From: Gnetum montanum
Taxonomy: Eukaryota > Streptophyta > Gnetopsida > Gnetales > Gnetaceae
Direction of reading: 5' to 3'
Assembly: GCA_015680685.1 (NCBI GenBank)
Contig: MNCI01030541.1
Span: forward strand, 494,569-558,568
Length of the DNA stretch: 64,000 nt
The notes under the pieces were generated by a model. That model ran no database searches and had not been told where the DNA came from. It was given only the letters and a program-made list of their open reading frames with translations. Below are positions 10,916-22,860 of the stretch, piece after piece (position 1 is the stretch's first letter; the number at the start of each line of letters is the position of its first letter). Made by a program: the position numbers and the translations under genes.

Positions 10916-12640
10916 TGAATACATACAAGCATCTTTAATCACCCCTGGTCCTCACTAGATCCCATGGTGATCTCATGTGATGCATTGACCCACAATGCCT
11001 AGACCTTGAGCCCATAGCCTATGATGAATACATAAGATGTATAGAGGCACTGCTAGACTAGCTAGATCATCTAGTTAGGGCTCTCGATCTAGAGGCAGGT
11101 GAAGTTACCAAGGATCCCCTCATTAAAGTCCCTATAGCAACATCTAGTGGTGAGGCCAAAACATTAAAACTTAGTTCTTTATTAGAGTCCCAACATGTCC
11201 AAAACATTGCAAAAGTACTCAATGAAAACATCAAGGTATTTGCATGGTCTTACAAAGACATGTCAGGTGTAGTTCCTTACTTAGTGCAACACAACATAAT
11301 CCTTGATCCCAACATAAAACTTGTTAAGTAGAAAGCTCACAAGGTTAGACCTGAGGTGGGGTTGGTAGTCCATGATGAAATCACTAAGCTCTAAGTTGTT
11401 GACTACATTGACTAGTTCTCCAACATCGTGGTTGTACCCAAGAAAAATAGAAGCATATGCATTTGCATAGACGTACAGGACTTGAACAAGGCAATCATTT
11501 AAGATGATTTTTTGTTTCCTAGTATTGGCCAATTGGTCGATACTATAGCTAGTCATGCCTTGTTGTCCTTTATGGATGGGTTCTTGGGTTACAACCAGAT
11601 TTAGATCAACCTAGAGCACCAGCTTAGTACTACCATCATGACCCCTTAGGGTACATTTTGTTACACAATGATGCCCTTTGGGCTCAAGAACACAAGAGCA
11701 ACCTATCAACAAGGCATGACATACATTTTTAGTGATTACCTATTAGGTTTGCTTAATGATTACATTGATGGTATAGTAGTTAAGTCCAAGGCATCACACG
11801 ATGATGCAGATGAGTTAGACCTTGTGCTCAAATGTTACCTAAAGCATGAACTTAGGTTAAATACTAGGAAATGTGTCTTTGGCATCAAGACGGGCTGCAT
11901 GCTAGGTTTTGTAGTATCTAAAGTGGGCATACATGTAGACCCTGATAAGGTTAAGGCCATTACCAACTTAGCACCACTGGCTAACCTTAAGGAGATATGA
12001 GGGTTACAAAGTAGATTGCAATTCATATGCCAATTTATCGCATGGTTGATCGACAAGTTGCAGCCAATGCAACACTTACTCAAAAAGTGAGTCCATTTTG
12101 AGTGGATGACTCAATGCTAAGAGGCATTTGACAACCTTAAATAGGAGCTGGCTCAACTTCCAATGGTCTACCCTCTACAAGGAGATAAATCATTCTACAT
12201 CTAGCTTGCTATCTTTGACGCATTCATTACTTCTTTGCTTTGTCAAAAGAGAGAAAATGGCATAGAGGTCCTAGTACACTACTTAAGCCATGCATTAGTT
12301 GCCTATGAAGCAAAGTATAACGATGTGGAAAAGAACTACCTTATCTTAGTCTTTGCACTTAAGAAGTGGAGGCACTATCTTTTGCACAGCCAAGTCAACA
12401 TCATCTGCAAAAGCAATGTACTTTGAGCCATTACAATGAATACTTATGAGAGCAGTTGCATTACATGTTGGAAAGCAATAACTGCAGAGTTTGACCTACA
12501 CTACATTATGCAAGAATTAACCAAAGATCAAGCAATAGCTACTCAACTTATGGCTTCACCAATCAATAATCAAGAAATGATAGATGTGAAATTTTTGGAT
12601 GAGCACATCACTAGCATAAGTCAAGTGCTTGATAACTTTG
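10916..12640 (+). pseudogene. Reverse transcriptase and Ty3-type RNase H, element B copy 1
   Basis: Reverse transcriptase copies the element RNA into DNA. An N-terminal segment (about 11040-11320) with VFAWSYKDM-like sequence leads into the RT. MMPFGLKN is at about 11668 and the catalytic box reads YIDG at 11761-11772 instead of YVDD, so one catalytic Asp is lost. The Ty3-type RNase H follows (YLSHALVAYEAKYNDVEKNY near 12280, KKWRHYLLHSQV near 12365), then the connecting segment to about 12640. Many stops and shifts. The copy at 15090-16830 is its tandem duplicate. Confidence 0.87.
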
Positions 12641-13060
12641 AGGTACTGCTACACTTCAATGATGCTTTGACCTCTCAAGGGGGTAGCACCACTATAGTCA
12701 TCATGCTCCCCTCTAGGGAGATCTGACCCTTTGCATACCATTATGCATTTCCATGTAGTAACAACATGGTGGAGTATAAAGGTTTCCTTCAAGGTATCCT
12801 AAAAACTCGCAACCTAGGAATACAAAACCTAGTAATTTGAGAGGCTTATGCTTGTAAAGCCCAACACTTGCAACCTTTTTGTGACCTAGCAAAGTAGTTT
12901 CTCAAGTGATTTGCAATTGCTAATGTTTAGCATATCCTCCACAATGAAAACACCATCGCCAATGCCTTAGTGATGTTAACCTTAAGAATTGCATCGGAAA
13001 TGTTTCACACCTTGCCCACCTTGATGGAAGATTACACTATGCCTATCATGAAAACAGCTA
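12641..13060 (+). pseudogene. Archaeal-type RNase H, element B copy 1
   Basis: The first catalytic Asp lies in LHFNDALTSQGGS. The Glu is in NNMVEYKGFLQGI, and the last Asp is changed in NTIANALVML (Asn in place of Asp). The GDSQL segment is largely lost. An in-frame TGA at 12724-12726 is at the same codon as in element A (53) and copy 2 (16914). Confidence 0.82.
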
Positions 13061-13199
13061 GCATTTCATCTATAGCCATAGTAAACACAACCCACGTAGT
13101 AGAGTCATACAGTGACATCAAGGCATATCTTCTACAAGGTGAATCTCTACAGTATGTGATCACTGCTCAAAAAGGATGCAGTGCCGAAATGATTGTGGT

Positions 13200-13446
13200 A
13201 GCACATTATCATGCGTGATAGCACACTATGCCTAGATCCTACAAGGGCATACTATTAACTTGCATTAGTGATAGCGAAGTGTAGACAATCGTTGAACAAG
13301 TCCATGAGGGACTTTGTGAAGGCCACATACCACCCATGTCAATGATGGCAAAGATCAAACGCTTAGGCTACTATTGGCCTTACATGAAGCACACTTGCAT
13401 CTCCAAGGCCAAGGCATGTAACACATGTCAATGACATGGCAACTCC
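13200..13446 (+). pseudogene. Integrase zinc-domain stub, element B copy 1
   Basis: VHEGLCEGHIPPMSMMAKIK, then RLGYYWPYMKHTC and ACNTCQ match the HHCC zinc domain of the other integrases. Homology stops near 13446 (after acatggcaact), where sequence changes to the spacer type of the duplicated unit. No integrase core follows. This marks the junction of the tandem duplication. Confidence 0.8.
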
Positions 13447-14575
13447 ATTGGCCCTTTCCCCTCCCTTATAGCTTTCCGTACACATTTTTTGTCCCCTAAT
13501 GCCTAGCCCTCCCCTTTGCCCTCACCCTAGATTAACCCCATGACACTCTTGCTTATCCATGCTCCTTGTGGTATCTTGCTCTCGTCTTCCTATTACCTCA
13601 CTCATCCACACACTATGCTCATCCACACGTATGCAAAGAATAGAAGCATGGTGAAGGATGAACCCTCTACCCCATACCCAACACTGTGCTCAAGTCCAAC
13701 GCCTTCATTTTTTTCCCCTCTCCTCCTTCTCACATGCCATGGCTTTTGGAAATAAGAGACAAAAGTGGGGAAGCAGAAAATCATAACAGTCCAATGGTCA
13801 AGCTTGATATTTCACAAAGACATCACTCTTGCCCCACCAATGGCGATTCCCAATAGCCATCGCCTAAGACACAGGGTCCCTTGCCTCATGTAGCTACACA
13901 CAAAAGAAAAAAATCCTCCCTTGTCCCAATGCACTATAGCCATGCAAATGAGGAAATAAAATCCTCATTTTTTCCCTTCTCCCTTTCCCTATGCATCGTA
14001 ACCCTCAAGGTAAATAGAAACTTACACAATAAACCCTCCTTGCTTTGCCCCAAAATGATACCTCAAGAAATATCAAACCCCTGTAGCTCACATGTTTCCC
14101 CTTTTCCCATTTGACACAAATAGAAAATCAAAAAAAAAATGCTAACATAGAGCCACAACCCATGCACATGTCTTCTCTCTTTGGCCATGGCCACCATGGT
14201 GGCCAAGGCGGCAACATGCCCTACCAAGGTAGGCCACCCTAGAATGCAAACCCCAACGCTAGACAAGGAAAAGAAGAATATGAAGAAACAAAAATGATTA
14301 CAAGGAGGAAAGCATAGCAAGTGTACTTGGAGATTAGTGGCACTCTCCTCTCCTTCACCTACATACACAGTAGGTGTTCCATGGCTCATCTTCCCTCTTT
14401 CACATTGGTGAGTCCAGGGTGTTGATAGTCACTATAGCACATCATCCTAGTGCTACGCTCTGGCGCTTTACTCTTCTTGCAATGCTCTGGGCTCCACACC
14501 TCACTCTAACCATTCTATGTTCTATAATTTCTTGTTTTCACTTTGAAAAATTATAGTATATCCCTTGGTAAAGTA
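13447..14575. other. Duplicated spacer, element B
   Basis: Non-coding sequence resembling the spacer at about 9600-10400 (similar runs around 10190 and 14160, and clearer similarity from 10380 and 14530 onwards). It has no recognisable genes and is the left part of the second unit of the tandem duplication. Confidence 0.55.
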
Positions 14576-14577
14576 TG

Positions 14578-14585
14578 CATATATA
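14578..14585 (-). promoter_or_regulatory. Duplicated minus-strand TATA-like box, element B
   Basis: The minus strand reads GGGTATATATGCAT, aligning with the TATA box at 10418-10425. In this duplicate no minus-strand gene follows, because the sequence to its left is the integrase stub. Confidence 0.45.
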
Positions 14586-14864
14586 CCCCCCTTGGGGTAA
14601 TTAAATGTGCCACCTACCACACTAGCGCATCAACACTTTGGCAAATTTTCTTGGTTTTTTGTGGAGTGTAGTAAGGAGGTGAGTGTAGCAAGGGGTGGGC
14701 ATAGCAATTAGAGTTAGAAAATTTTTTGAACTTTTTCTAATGATTCCCAGACTTAGAAAATTTTCTAAGATTTTTCTAGTTGCCAAGCAAATGCTCAGCC
14801 CAATTCCATGTTCTAGATACTCTCTACCCTACTTGAACCAATGCATCTTGCATAAACAATGATC

Positions 14865-14955
14865 CACTAATACGTTAAATTGGCAAATGATGGTTCGCTA
14901 AGACCTTAAACTATCAATCCATGGCTTGCCAAGGCCTGAAACTAGCTCACATGTT
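14865..14955 (+). repeat. Motif array before RT, element B copy 2
   Basis: About 3 motif copies (tccactaatacgttaaattggca, ttcgctaagaccttaaactatca), matching the array at 10625-10775. Confidence 0.7.
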
Positions 14956-15089
14956 TACTTTTCTAAATCTACTTTTGCACATTTAGGCAATTTCTCATTG
15001 CATTGCTTTCCTCATTTTATGCATTATGACTCTATTAAGATAGGTGCAGCCTGACATTCTTTCTGGGTGTTTTATAGGATATGTCATAG

Positions 15090-16830
15090 GATTACAACAT
15101 GAGATCATATGAGCATCTTCATTCACCCCTGATCCTCATTGGACCTCATGGTAACCTCATCTGATGCATCGATGCCTAATGCCTAGACCTTGAGTCCCCA
15201 ACCTATGATGACTATGTAACATTTGTAGATTGGCCCAACCATCTAGTTAGGGATCTTAATCTAAAGGTAGGTGACATCACTAAGGATTTCCTTATCAAAG
15301 TCCTTGTAGCAACACTTAGTGACAAGGTGAAGACATTGAAACTTAGTTTCCTCCTAAAGCCTCAGCACACCCAAAGCATCATCAAAGTTCTCAATGAAAA
15401 CATCAAGGTGTTTGCATGGTCCTACGAGAAAATGCCAAGCTTAGATCCTTGCATAGTGTAGCACAACATCATCCTCAATCCTTGCATAAAATTGGTTAAA
15501 CAGAAAGCTTGTAAGGTTAGGCCTAAGGTGGCGTTGGCAGTTTGTGATAAAATCACCAAGCTCTACAAGGCTAATTTCATCTAGGTAGTCGACTATGCAG
15601 ATTGGATTTCCAACATCATGGTTGTACCTAAGAAAAATGGAAGCATACACATTCGCATAGAATTTTGGTACCTAAACAAAGTGACCATCAAAGATAATTT
15701 TCTATTGCCTAGCATCGACCAACTAGTTGATACTATGGTTGTTCATGCCTTGTTATCCTTCATGGATGGGTTCTCGAGATACAACCAGATTTAGATCAAC
15801 CCAAAGCACCAACTCAGTACAACCTTCATGATTCCCTAGGGTACATTTTGCCATACAATGATGCTTTCAGACTAAAGAACATAGGAGAAATGTACGAATG
15901 TGTCATGACGTACATCTTCAGTGAATACTTATTAGACTTTCTCAATGACTACGTTGATGACATAATAGTTAAATCCAAGATGGCACATGATCACATAGAT
16001 GACTTAGACTGTATACTCAAATGTTGCCTTAGACATGACCTTAGGCTGAATACTAAGAAGTGTGTCTTTAGTGTTAAGATGGGTTGCATGCTAGGATTTG
16101 TGGTATTAGAAGTAGGTATATGCATAGACTTTGATAAGGTTAAGGCCATCACTAACTTAGCATCGCCAACTAACGTTAAGGAGCTACATGGGTTACAAGG
16201 CAGATTACAATTCATACGTCATTTTATCACATGATTAACTGATAAGCTATGACCAATGCAACATTTACTCAAAAGGGGAGTCCACTTCGAGTGGACAGCT
16301 CAATGCCAAAAGGCATTTGACAACCTAAAATAGGAGTTGGCTTAGCTTCCAACTATCTACCCTCTACAAAGAGATAAACCTTTTTACATATACCTTGTAA
16401 CTTTCGACATGTCCATTGCTTCTCTGCTTTTCCAAAAGTGAGACGATGGCTCAGAGGTCCCTGTATACTACCTAAGCCATGCGTTAGTGGCCCATGAAGC
16501 AAAATATAATGATGTGAAAAAGAACTACCTAGCCTTAGTCTTTGTGCTTAAAAAGTGAAGGCATTATGTCTTTTCGTAGTTAGGTAAACATCATATGCAA
16601 AAATAATGTACTTCGGGCAATCACAACGAACATCTACGAAAGTAGCCTAATTTCACAGTGGAAAGAAATAACCATAAAGTTTGACCTACATTACATAGTG
16701 CAAGCATTAACCAAAGGTCAATTAATAGCCACACAACTAATAGCTTCACCAATAAATGATCAAACAAAAATAGACCCGAAATTCCCAGACAAGCATGTTA
16801 GTAGTATAAGCCAAGTGCCTACCAACTTTG
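15090..16830 (+). pseudogene. Reverse transcriptase and Ty3-type RNase H, element B copy 2
   Basis: Same domain order as copy 1, shifted by about 4.2 kb. The RT keeps YVDD (15950-15961, in NDYVDDIIVKSK), with RLNTKKCVFSVK near 16043. The Ty3-type RNase H follows (YLSHALVAHEAKYNDVKKNY near 16470). The connecting segment with DQTKIDPKFPDKHVSSISQV ends near 16830. Several stops and shifts interrupt it. Confidence 0.87.
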
Positions 16831-17235
16831 AGGCAATCTTATACTTTGATAACACTTCAACCTCTCAAGGAGGTAGTGCTGTTGCTATCATAATGCTTCC
16901 CTCTGGGGAGATTTGACCCTTCACATATAGTTTCACATTCCCTTGAATTAACAACATAGCAAAGTATGAGGGTCTCCTTAGAGGTCTTATAGTAACTTGT
17001 GACCTAGGAATCCAAAATATAGCAATTTGAGGTGATTCACAGTTAGTCATAAACCAAGTTACAGAGGTTTACACTTGTAAAGCATAACATTTACAACATT
17101 ATTGTGACTTGGTGAAGCACTTTCTTTGATGGTTTGCAATTGTAGATATCTGGCACATCCCCCACAACGAGAACACTATTGCTGATGCATTAGCCACATT
17201 AGCCTTAAGCATTACACTTGACATGTTTCATGTCT
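16831..17235 (+). pseudogene. Archaeal-type RNase H, element B copy 2
   Basis: LYFDNTSTSQGGSAVAIIML opens the domain. NNIAKYEGLLRGL has Lys where the catalytic Glu belongs, RGDSQLVINQV survives only in part, and NTIADALATLAL is present. The shared TGA is at 16914-16916. Confidence 0.8.
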
Positions 17236-17439
17236 TGCCCACTTCAATAATGGACTACACCAAGGCCTTCATGCAAGTAATTGACATTGCATCGATAGCC
17301 ACATCAAGCACAACTCATGCACAAGAACGGTATGACAACATTAAGGTGTATCTTCAACAGGTTGGCCTTTGCAACATCTAACCAGTACCCAAAAGGATGT
17401 AGTGTGAAAATAGTCATGATAGTATGTCATTGTAGCTTA

Positions 17440-18563
17440 TAGCATGATTTATCATAGATCCTATGATGACATACTACTAACCTGCATTAATGATGGAAAA
17501 GTGTAAACAATTATTGATCAAGTCCATAAGAGACTATGTAGAGGCCACATAGCACCCTAGGCAATGGCATTGAAAATTAGACACTTAGGCTACTATTGGC
17601 CTTACATGGAGCAAAATTGCATTTCCAAGGTCAAGACATGCAATGTGTGTCAAGGCATGGCAACTTAATACATGTGCCACCCATTGAACTACACACCACA
17701 TAGATCACATGGCCATTCCAACGTTGGGGGTTGGATATCATAGTGCCTATCATGCCTAAGTCCTCCGTAGGACATAGCTTCATCATACCCACAACCAAAT
17801 ACTTTACCAAATGGGTTGAAGCTATTCTTTTTAGGAAGACAACATCGCAACAGGTTTGTAAATTCATCCTTGATAATATAGTGACCCAATTTGGCCTGCC
17901 CATGACCATTGTCACGGACGGGTTATAGTTTACTAGTGTGGAGACCAAAGCCTTCTACACATACCTTGGCATTAAGCATTCCTTCTCGTTGAGATACTAC
18001 TTGCAAGTGAACGGCCAGGTGGAGGCCACAAACAAGGTCATCATCAACTTTTTGAAGAAGATTCTTAGTAGTAGCAAGTGACAATGACACGAGTAGCTGG
18101 TCTACGCACTATGGGCCTACCGCACAACATGAAAAATAATGATAGGTAAGATGCCATATAGCCTTGTATATTGTATAAAGTAATTTTTCCTCTTGAATTG
18201 CACGTCCCATCACTTCATGTAATCCTCTTGAGATTCATTGATGAGACTTAGAACAATGAGTTGAGAATCATTGATCTCGAGTCTATAGAGGAGGAGTGCA
18301 TGCAAACACTTGATCACATCTAATCGTACCAAGAGAAGCAATGGAAAAAGTACTACCATAATTAGCATCAACACCCAATTAGGAGGGGGAACTTAGTTCT
18401 CAAGTCCATTCTTGAACTCATGAACAAATTCTCAACCAACTAGGAAGGGCCTTTCTTGGTCACTAAGGCCTAAGACAATGGAGCATTCAAGCTTGTTGAT
18501 TTGGATAGTAACAAATTTGCCAATTCAGTCAACAATTCCTACCTAAATCCTTACTACGCCTAA
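17440..18563 (+). pseudogene. Integrase, element B
   Basis: The zinc domain (CNVCQ near 17640) is followed by the core: WGLDIIVPIMPKSS with the first Asp, MTIVTDGL with the second, and NGQVEATNK with the Glu at about 18010-18035. All three DDE residues are present. The end reads YLNPYYA with stop 18561-18563, matching elements A and D. Stops and frameshifts occur from about 18080. Confidence 0.88.
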
Positions 18564-18599
18564 GATGCAGTGCCACATCAATAAAAGCAAGGTGAGCAT

Positions 18600-19175
18600 A
18601 TAGTTTACTATGACTATAAACTGGCACAGAATGTCCTTGGGCTACAATGTTAAACTAACATCCATAGCTAGTCCGCTATGACTATAAACTGACACAGAAC
18701 ATCCTTAGACTACGACATTAAACTGGCACCCATAGCTCATTTGCTATGATGTTAAATTAGCATAAATTATTTGCTACGATGTTAAACTAGCATCCATAGC
18801 TAGTTTTCTATGACTATAAATTAGCACAGAATATCCTTGGGCTACAACATTAAATTGGCATCCACAACTCATCTACTACTATGTTAAATTGGCACATATC
18901 ATCCGCTACGATATTAAACTAGCACTGAGCATCAACTATGATGTTAAACTAGCATAGGTAGTCCACTATGACTATAAAATAGCATAGAACATCCCTGGGC
19001 TATGATGTTAAACTTGTACAACATCCACTATTCACTATGACGTTAAACTAGCACACGACAATATGCTAGGACTATAAACTAGTGCACCATGGTCTACTAG
19101 GACCTTAAATTAGCACATCATGGTCTTCTAAGACCTTAAACTATGTTAACAGCCTGCTAAGACCTTAAAATAGAT
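18600..19175 (+). repeat. Post-integrase motif array, element B
   Basis: Roughly 17 plus-strand copies of motifs such as tccgctatgactataaactg, tacaacattaaattggca and ctactaggaccttaaattagca, spaced 25-40 bp. It starts about 40 bp after the integrase stop, the same place as the arrays at 1724 and 57536. Confidence 0.85.
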
Positions 19176-20710
19176 TTGCGGTTCACCACACACAACTCAA
19201 CATGCATAGTTTTGCAAACAAGTGAGTGCGAATACTTTCGATCCTCCGTCATCTACGCACACCTCATGGGTAAGGTGTGCTGGGGCATTGCAATTCTAGA
19301 ATGATGTTCACGTCATTAAGAAAAAACCTCTAGAACATTTGTAGCATTACTACCCTTGGCATTTTTCTGACCTTCTAGAGCTACTACCACCATTGCCAAT
19401 AGTACCACCCCTAGGCTACGCCAATAGCATCACCAGCCTTGGGTATTTCATTATTGGTCAGAGCTCTCATCATCAACACCACCCACTGGAGTCCCAGTAG
19501 TATTGTGGTGTAGCCACAATACTACCATCCTCTAGCCCTCACCATTGCTTGGGCTTGGAAGCACATCTAGAAACTTGGCCTCTTACCATTTTCTAGATTT
19601 CCAAGTTCCTATCCTGAGTATGGAGTCTCGAGCACTCGCATTGACATTGCCCCCAACCCCTTTTCCAGCCTTCCTTGTGTGCTCACTTTCGATGTGGCTA
19701 CTAGAGCTTTTGTAGCCTTCTAGCTCTGGCGCCTACAATAGCCTTTCTGCTTTGGCATTGCAAGCCCTTGCAACTAGCCTAGCACTCATGGCACTTGCAG
19801 TGCCCTCGCAACTAGTAGTTTTCTCTCATCTCACGTTGTGTGGTTGTTTTGTTGTCTTCTCTATGTTGTGTTTGTAAGATGAAGCCCCAAAGGTGATCGT
19901 TCAAAGATACGTTTCATTATAGTAACAAGGCACCACATTGCTTTCATGTGCTTGGTTGGACTCACCAGGCCTCTTAAGAGTGCACATCCTTATTATCCCG
20001 CTATAGCCTACTTGCAGTTATCCCTTTACCTTACAGTTTCTAGCCTTCCTTGCAAGCTTCTTTGATGCACATGACATCCTTCTTTCAGTCAACCGCAAAA
20101 CCCATGACAGACGTAATGCAACTTGTCCCATGGGAAGCCTCTATGGGCTAGTCAAAGCCTAAGTGGATGTAATGCAACTCATCCTAGGGAGGAAACACCT
20201 ATTCCATAGATGTGATGTAGTTACTTCTAAGCAAAGCTTGTTGAGTGACATGCAATCCACTTAATGATAAGCATCTTGTAGCTAGCATTTCACAAAAAAT
20301 GGGGCAAAACATGTCCCCAATCAAAGTAGCAAGGTTGCAATTTTGCAACCAGTCCAACCTTGAATTCGCATTGGCTTTCTCATAAGCACTTCAACGAGAG
20401 GCCAACATGGTAGGGGTAAGCCACTCTAGTGCTATGGGTGGAAGCTCTCTCACAAGCACTTTGAAGAGAGTCCATCATTTTGGCAACAAGCCACCTTGGT
20501 GCCATGATCATGGTTAGCCGTGTTGATCTTGCATCTTGTAGCATGATACACTATTTACATCTCATTCCTCCCTTGCTATCCCAAGAAAATTTCCTACATC
20601 CATTACCCTTAGCACACCATTTCCTTTAGCACTCTTGAGCTTGGAGAAGCACCCTCCGATTAGGTACCAATGAGCAATGTTGGTGTCGTGTTTGCTGTGG
20701 TGTTTTGATT
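19176..20710 (+). other. 3' untranslated region of element B
   Basis: No recognisable protein. Blocks near 19290-19350 (aatgatgttcacgtcattaag) and 19870-19945 recur in the 3' region of element D (57985-58040, 58525-58600); the second also recurs in element A. Confidence 0.6.
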
Positions 20711-20760
20711 TCTTTGTCAACATCTCTTGGGTCACTCCTCCAAATTTCGACAAAGAGGGA
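20711..20760 (+). other. Hairpin plus polypurine tract of element B
   Basis: CTTTGTC (20712-20718) pairs perfectly with GACAAAG (20749-20755), and the purine tract AAAGAGGGA (20752-20760) begins inside the 3' arm. It lies 4 bp before the LTR. Confidence 0.75.
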
Positions 20761-21216
20761 TGAATGAAACACCATCAAATTTGGGCTACAACACCGCAAC
20801 TGCAAATTTTCCTAAGTGTCAACATCAGGCAAATTTGTTCTAAGTTTTCAACCCATGATAAATTGTTGGGACTACACTCTAGAGCATAGCTAGCATAGCA
20901 TGCAGTATAGAACTAGGCTTGCAAAATTTTCTAAGTGCCAACAATGGCCACAAAAATTGTCCCAAGTGCCTTACTATGGTTCCATTCATCTTGCTATGCT
21001 CTTGAGTGTAGCAACACTCTAGTGGCAAGTTTGCATGAGTGTCAAACCAAAAGTTGTCAAGATAGCTTAGAATGGAAGAAACAGTTTGGCAAATTTTCTA
21101 ACTCTTAAGGCTACCCTGCTTGCTATGCTCTAGAGTGTAGCTAGTGTAGCAAGAATAAGGATTGCAATTTTAACCAGATTTTTCTAAGTGTTCATGCTAT
21201 GCCCTATTCCATCCTG

Positions 21217-21234
21217 CTACACTCATGAGTGTAG
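21217..21234. repeat. 18-bp perfect palindrome in U3 of LTR B
   Basis: CTACACTCATGAGTGTAG reads the same on both strands. Half-sites (gagtgtag) recur nearby at about 21004, 21135 and 21466. Confidence 0.85.
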
Positions 21235-21697
21235 TAAGTGTAGTAGTTCTGGACTTAAGTTTTTTACAAAATTTGCCTAACTGTTGGGCTACTCTAGAGC
21301 ATAGGTCGCGTAGCAACATGGAACTACCTCCAAAAACTTCTAGAGCTCAACATAGTCCTTCACTCTTTCGACAAGTAGGATCAACAATTTGCATCTCTTT
21401 TGCACCTTGCAATTGCCCCAAATTGTACCTACGCTCAATCTTTTTTGAACGAGGGGAGAGTGTAGTCCTAGAGTGTAGCCTCCAAATTGCACTATTTTGC
21501 ATTATTTGCAGGTACATTGCAGTATTTTTTGACTTTGGAACATGCAATCTTGGTAGCATAGTCACAATCTGGCAAGCTCTTGGGGTCCATTGGAGCACAA
21601 CAGAGCATTGCACTAGTTTCTCACCTAGGGTTAGTGTAGCTAGGATCAATGTAGCCTCATCTACCCCCTTTTCCATGTGACACTCAACCAACACTCC

Positions 21698-21721
21698 ATG
21701 CTAACCCTAACCCTATAAATA
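21698..21721 (+). promoter_or_regulatory. LTR B core promoter
   Basis: TATAAATA at 21714-21721 is directly preceded by ctaaccctaaccc, a telomere-like double motif related to plant telo-boxes found in promoters. Confidence 0.7.
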
Positions 21722-22509
21722 CCCTTGCATTTCACATGTTAGTTGGTGGGTTGGCAATTCCATTTTAGTGGGAGGCATCTTGAAACATTCGGTTGGTAAA
21801 TTCAAGCAGTAGTTGGCATTTTTAGAGTACCACTTGGCACTGAAGGCACCTTGAGCACCTTGTATACTAGAGTGTATCAGCACCTTGGCAATACCTTTGC
21901 ATCCCATTCAGCACCATAGTGCACTGCAGCCCATAGGACACCACGACAACCAACCCAGCAGGCACAGACTTCATAGCGGACATCGATCTTCACCCTAGGA
22001 TACCCCAAAGATTATGGCTACACTACTACTGCACCTATCTATGCACCATGTACCGTCTCACATCTCTTTTGTAATTGCTAAACTCCCCATTTTGGGAAGT
22101 GCCATTCTCTCCCTCTTAAGCTCCTCTGCAATTTTAAGCATTTCTGATGCATTTTTCTTTGACATTTTAGCATTGCATTCACATCTTCTTGCTACTTTCC
22201 ACATTTTTGCACATTTGCACCATCATTCTCGCACTAGGAAATGTCTCTACGCTTAGGCTTAGAAGGCCCTGGTACTACCGAAAAAACCATTAGAACGCTT
22301 AGCATTATTTCACAATGTCAACACTTGCATTTCGGCTAACCACACCCAATACCCCAGTTGCTGTTGGCAAAGTACCTATTCAATTGAGAAGACCATCTAG
22401 GGTAATGTACTTGCATTTTCCAGCAAGGCTCTTGCATGAAGGTGGGGTTGAGGTTGTACCCCACAAACCCCTCAATGTTCCAGCCATCGACGTTTTTGGT
22501 CACTACACA

Positions 22510-22860
22510 GCAAGGTCACTTCTATAGTGGCCAAGGCTTATGATTGAGGATGTTCATATGGATGAGCACAAGGTGCTAGTAGGGACAACGATGATGGGTA
22601 AACACGTGGAGCATCACACATGATAAAGATGTGTGGTCGGACCTAAGTGTGTCCCATTTGGAATGTTTGTTTTTTGGTGAGCAAGGGTGGTAAGAACATG
22701 AACATGATGGGTAGAGGTCTTTGATTGGCACCATTCGATTATGGAAAACATGCATACCCTAGCAAAGCCATGGCCACCACTCATTTGTGGCTAGCATGCC
22801 TCTTCTATTGCTTTCATCAAATTCCATGCTAATCCAAGTGATCAAGGATGCCACACTTGG
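22510..22860. other. Unassigned sequence right of element B
   Basis: It lies between the end of LTR B and the presumed Athila-like LTR. The plus strand around 22540-22620 translates to a gene-like stretch (MIEDVHMDEHKVLVGT, then GKHVEHHT), with further coding-like fragments to about 22800 broken by stops. I do not recognise it. Confidence 0.3.

Larger units (their letters stand above)
4487..22509 (+). mobile_element. Tat-lineage Ty3/Gypsy element B, 3' part (very large)
   Basis: The left end is cut by element A and B's 5' LTR is outside the window. The order here is gag-pro tail, motif array, minus-strand gene, spacer with a minus-strand TATA box, motif array, RT/RNase H block, a second copy of spacer plus RT/RNase H, integrase, motif array, 3' untranslated region, hairpin with polypurine tract, and 3' LTR. 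The module order matches the complete element D at 41917-61520, apart from the internal tandem duplication. Many stops indicate great age. Confidence 0.85.
20765..22509 (+). repeat. 3' LTR of element B (about 1745 bp)
   Basis: It begins TGAAACACCATC after the polypurine tract and ends ..CACTACACA at 22509 by alignment with the ends of LTRs A and D (shared cgacgtttttggtc-like block). A TATA box is at 21714. It contains several GAGTGTAG and AGCATAG motifs, probably decayed AGCGTAG. The 5' partner is outside the window. Confidence 0.8.

Noticed and set aside
13447-18563. A separate nested Tat element instead of a tandem duplication in B
   Set aside because: No LTR, primer site, polypurine tract or target duplication is seen at the junction near 13446, and the repeated unit starts in the spacer.
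21225-21694. Opposing 151- and 115-codon frames inside LTR B
   Set aside because: Both lie in U3 of an LTR and overlap on opposite strands; no family motif.
21700-21712. Telomere-like CTAACCC repeats as an interstitial telomere
   Set aside because: Only about two units, located in a promoter position of an LTR.
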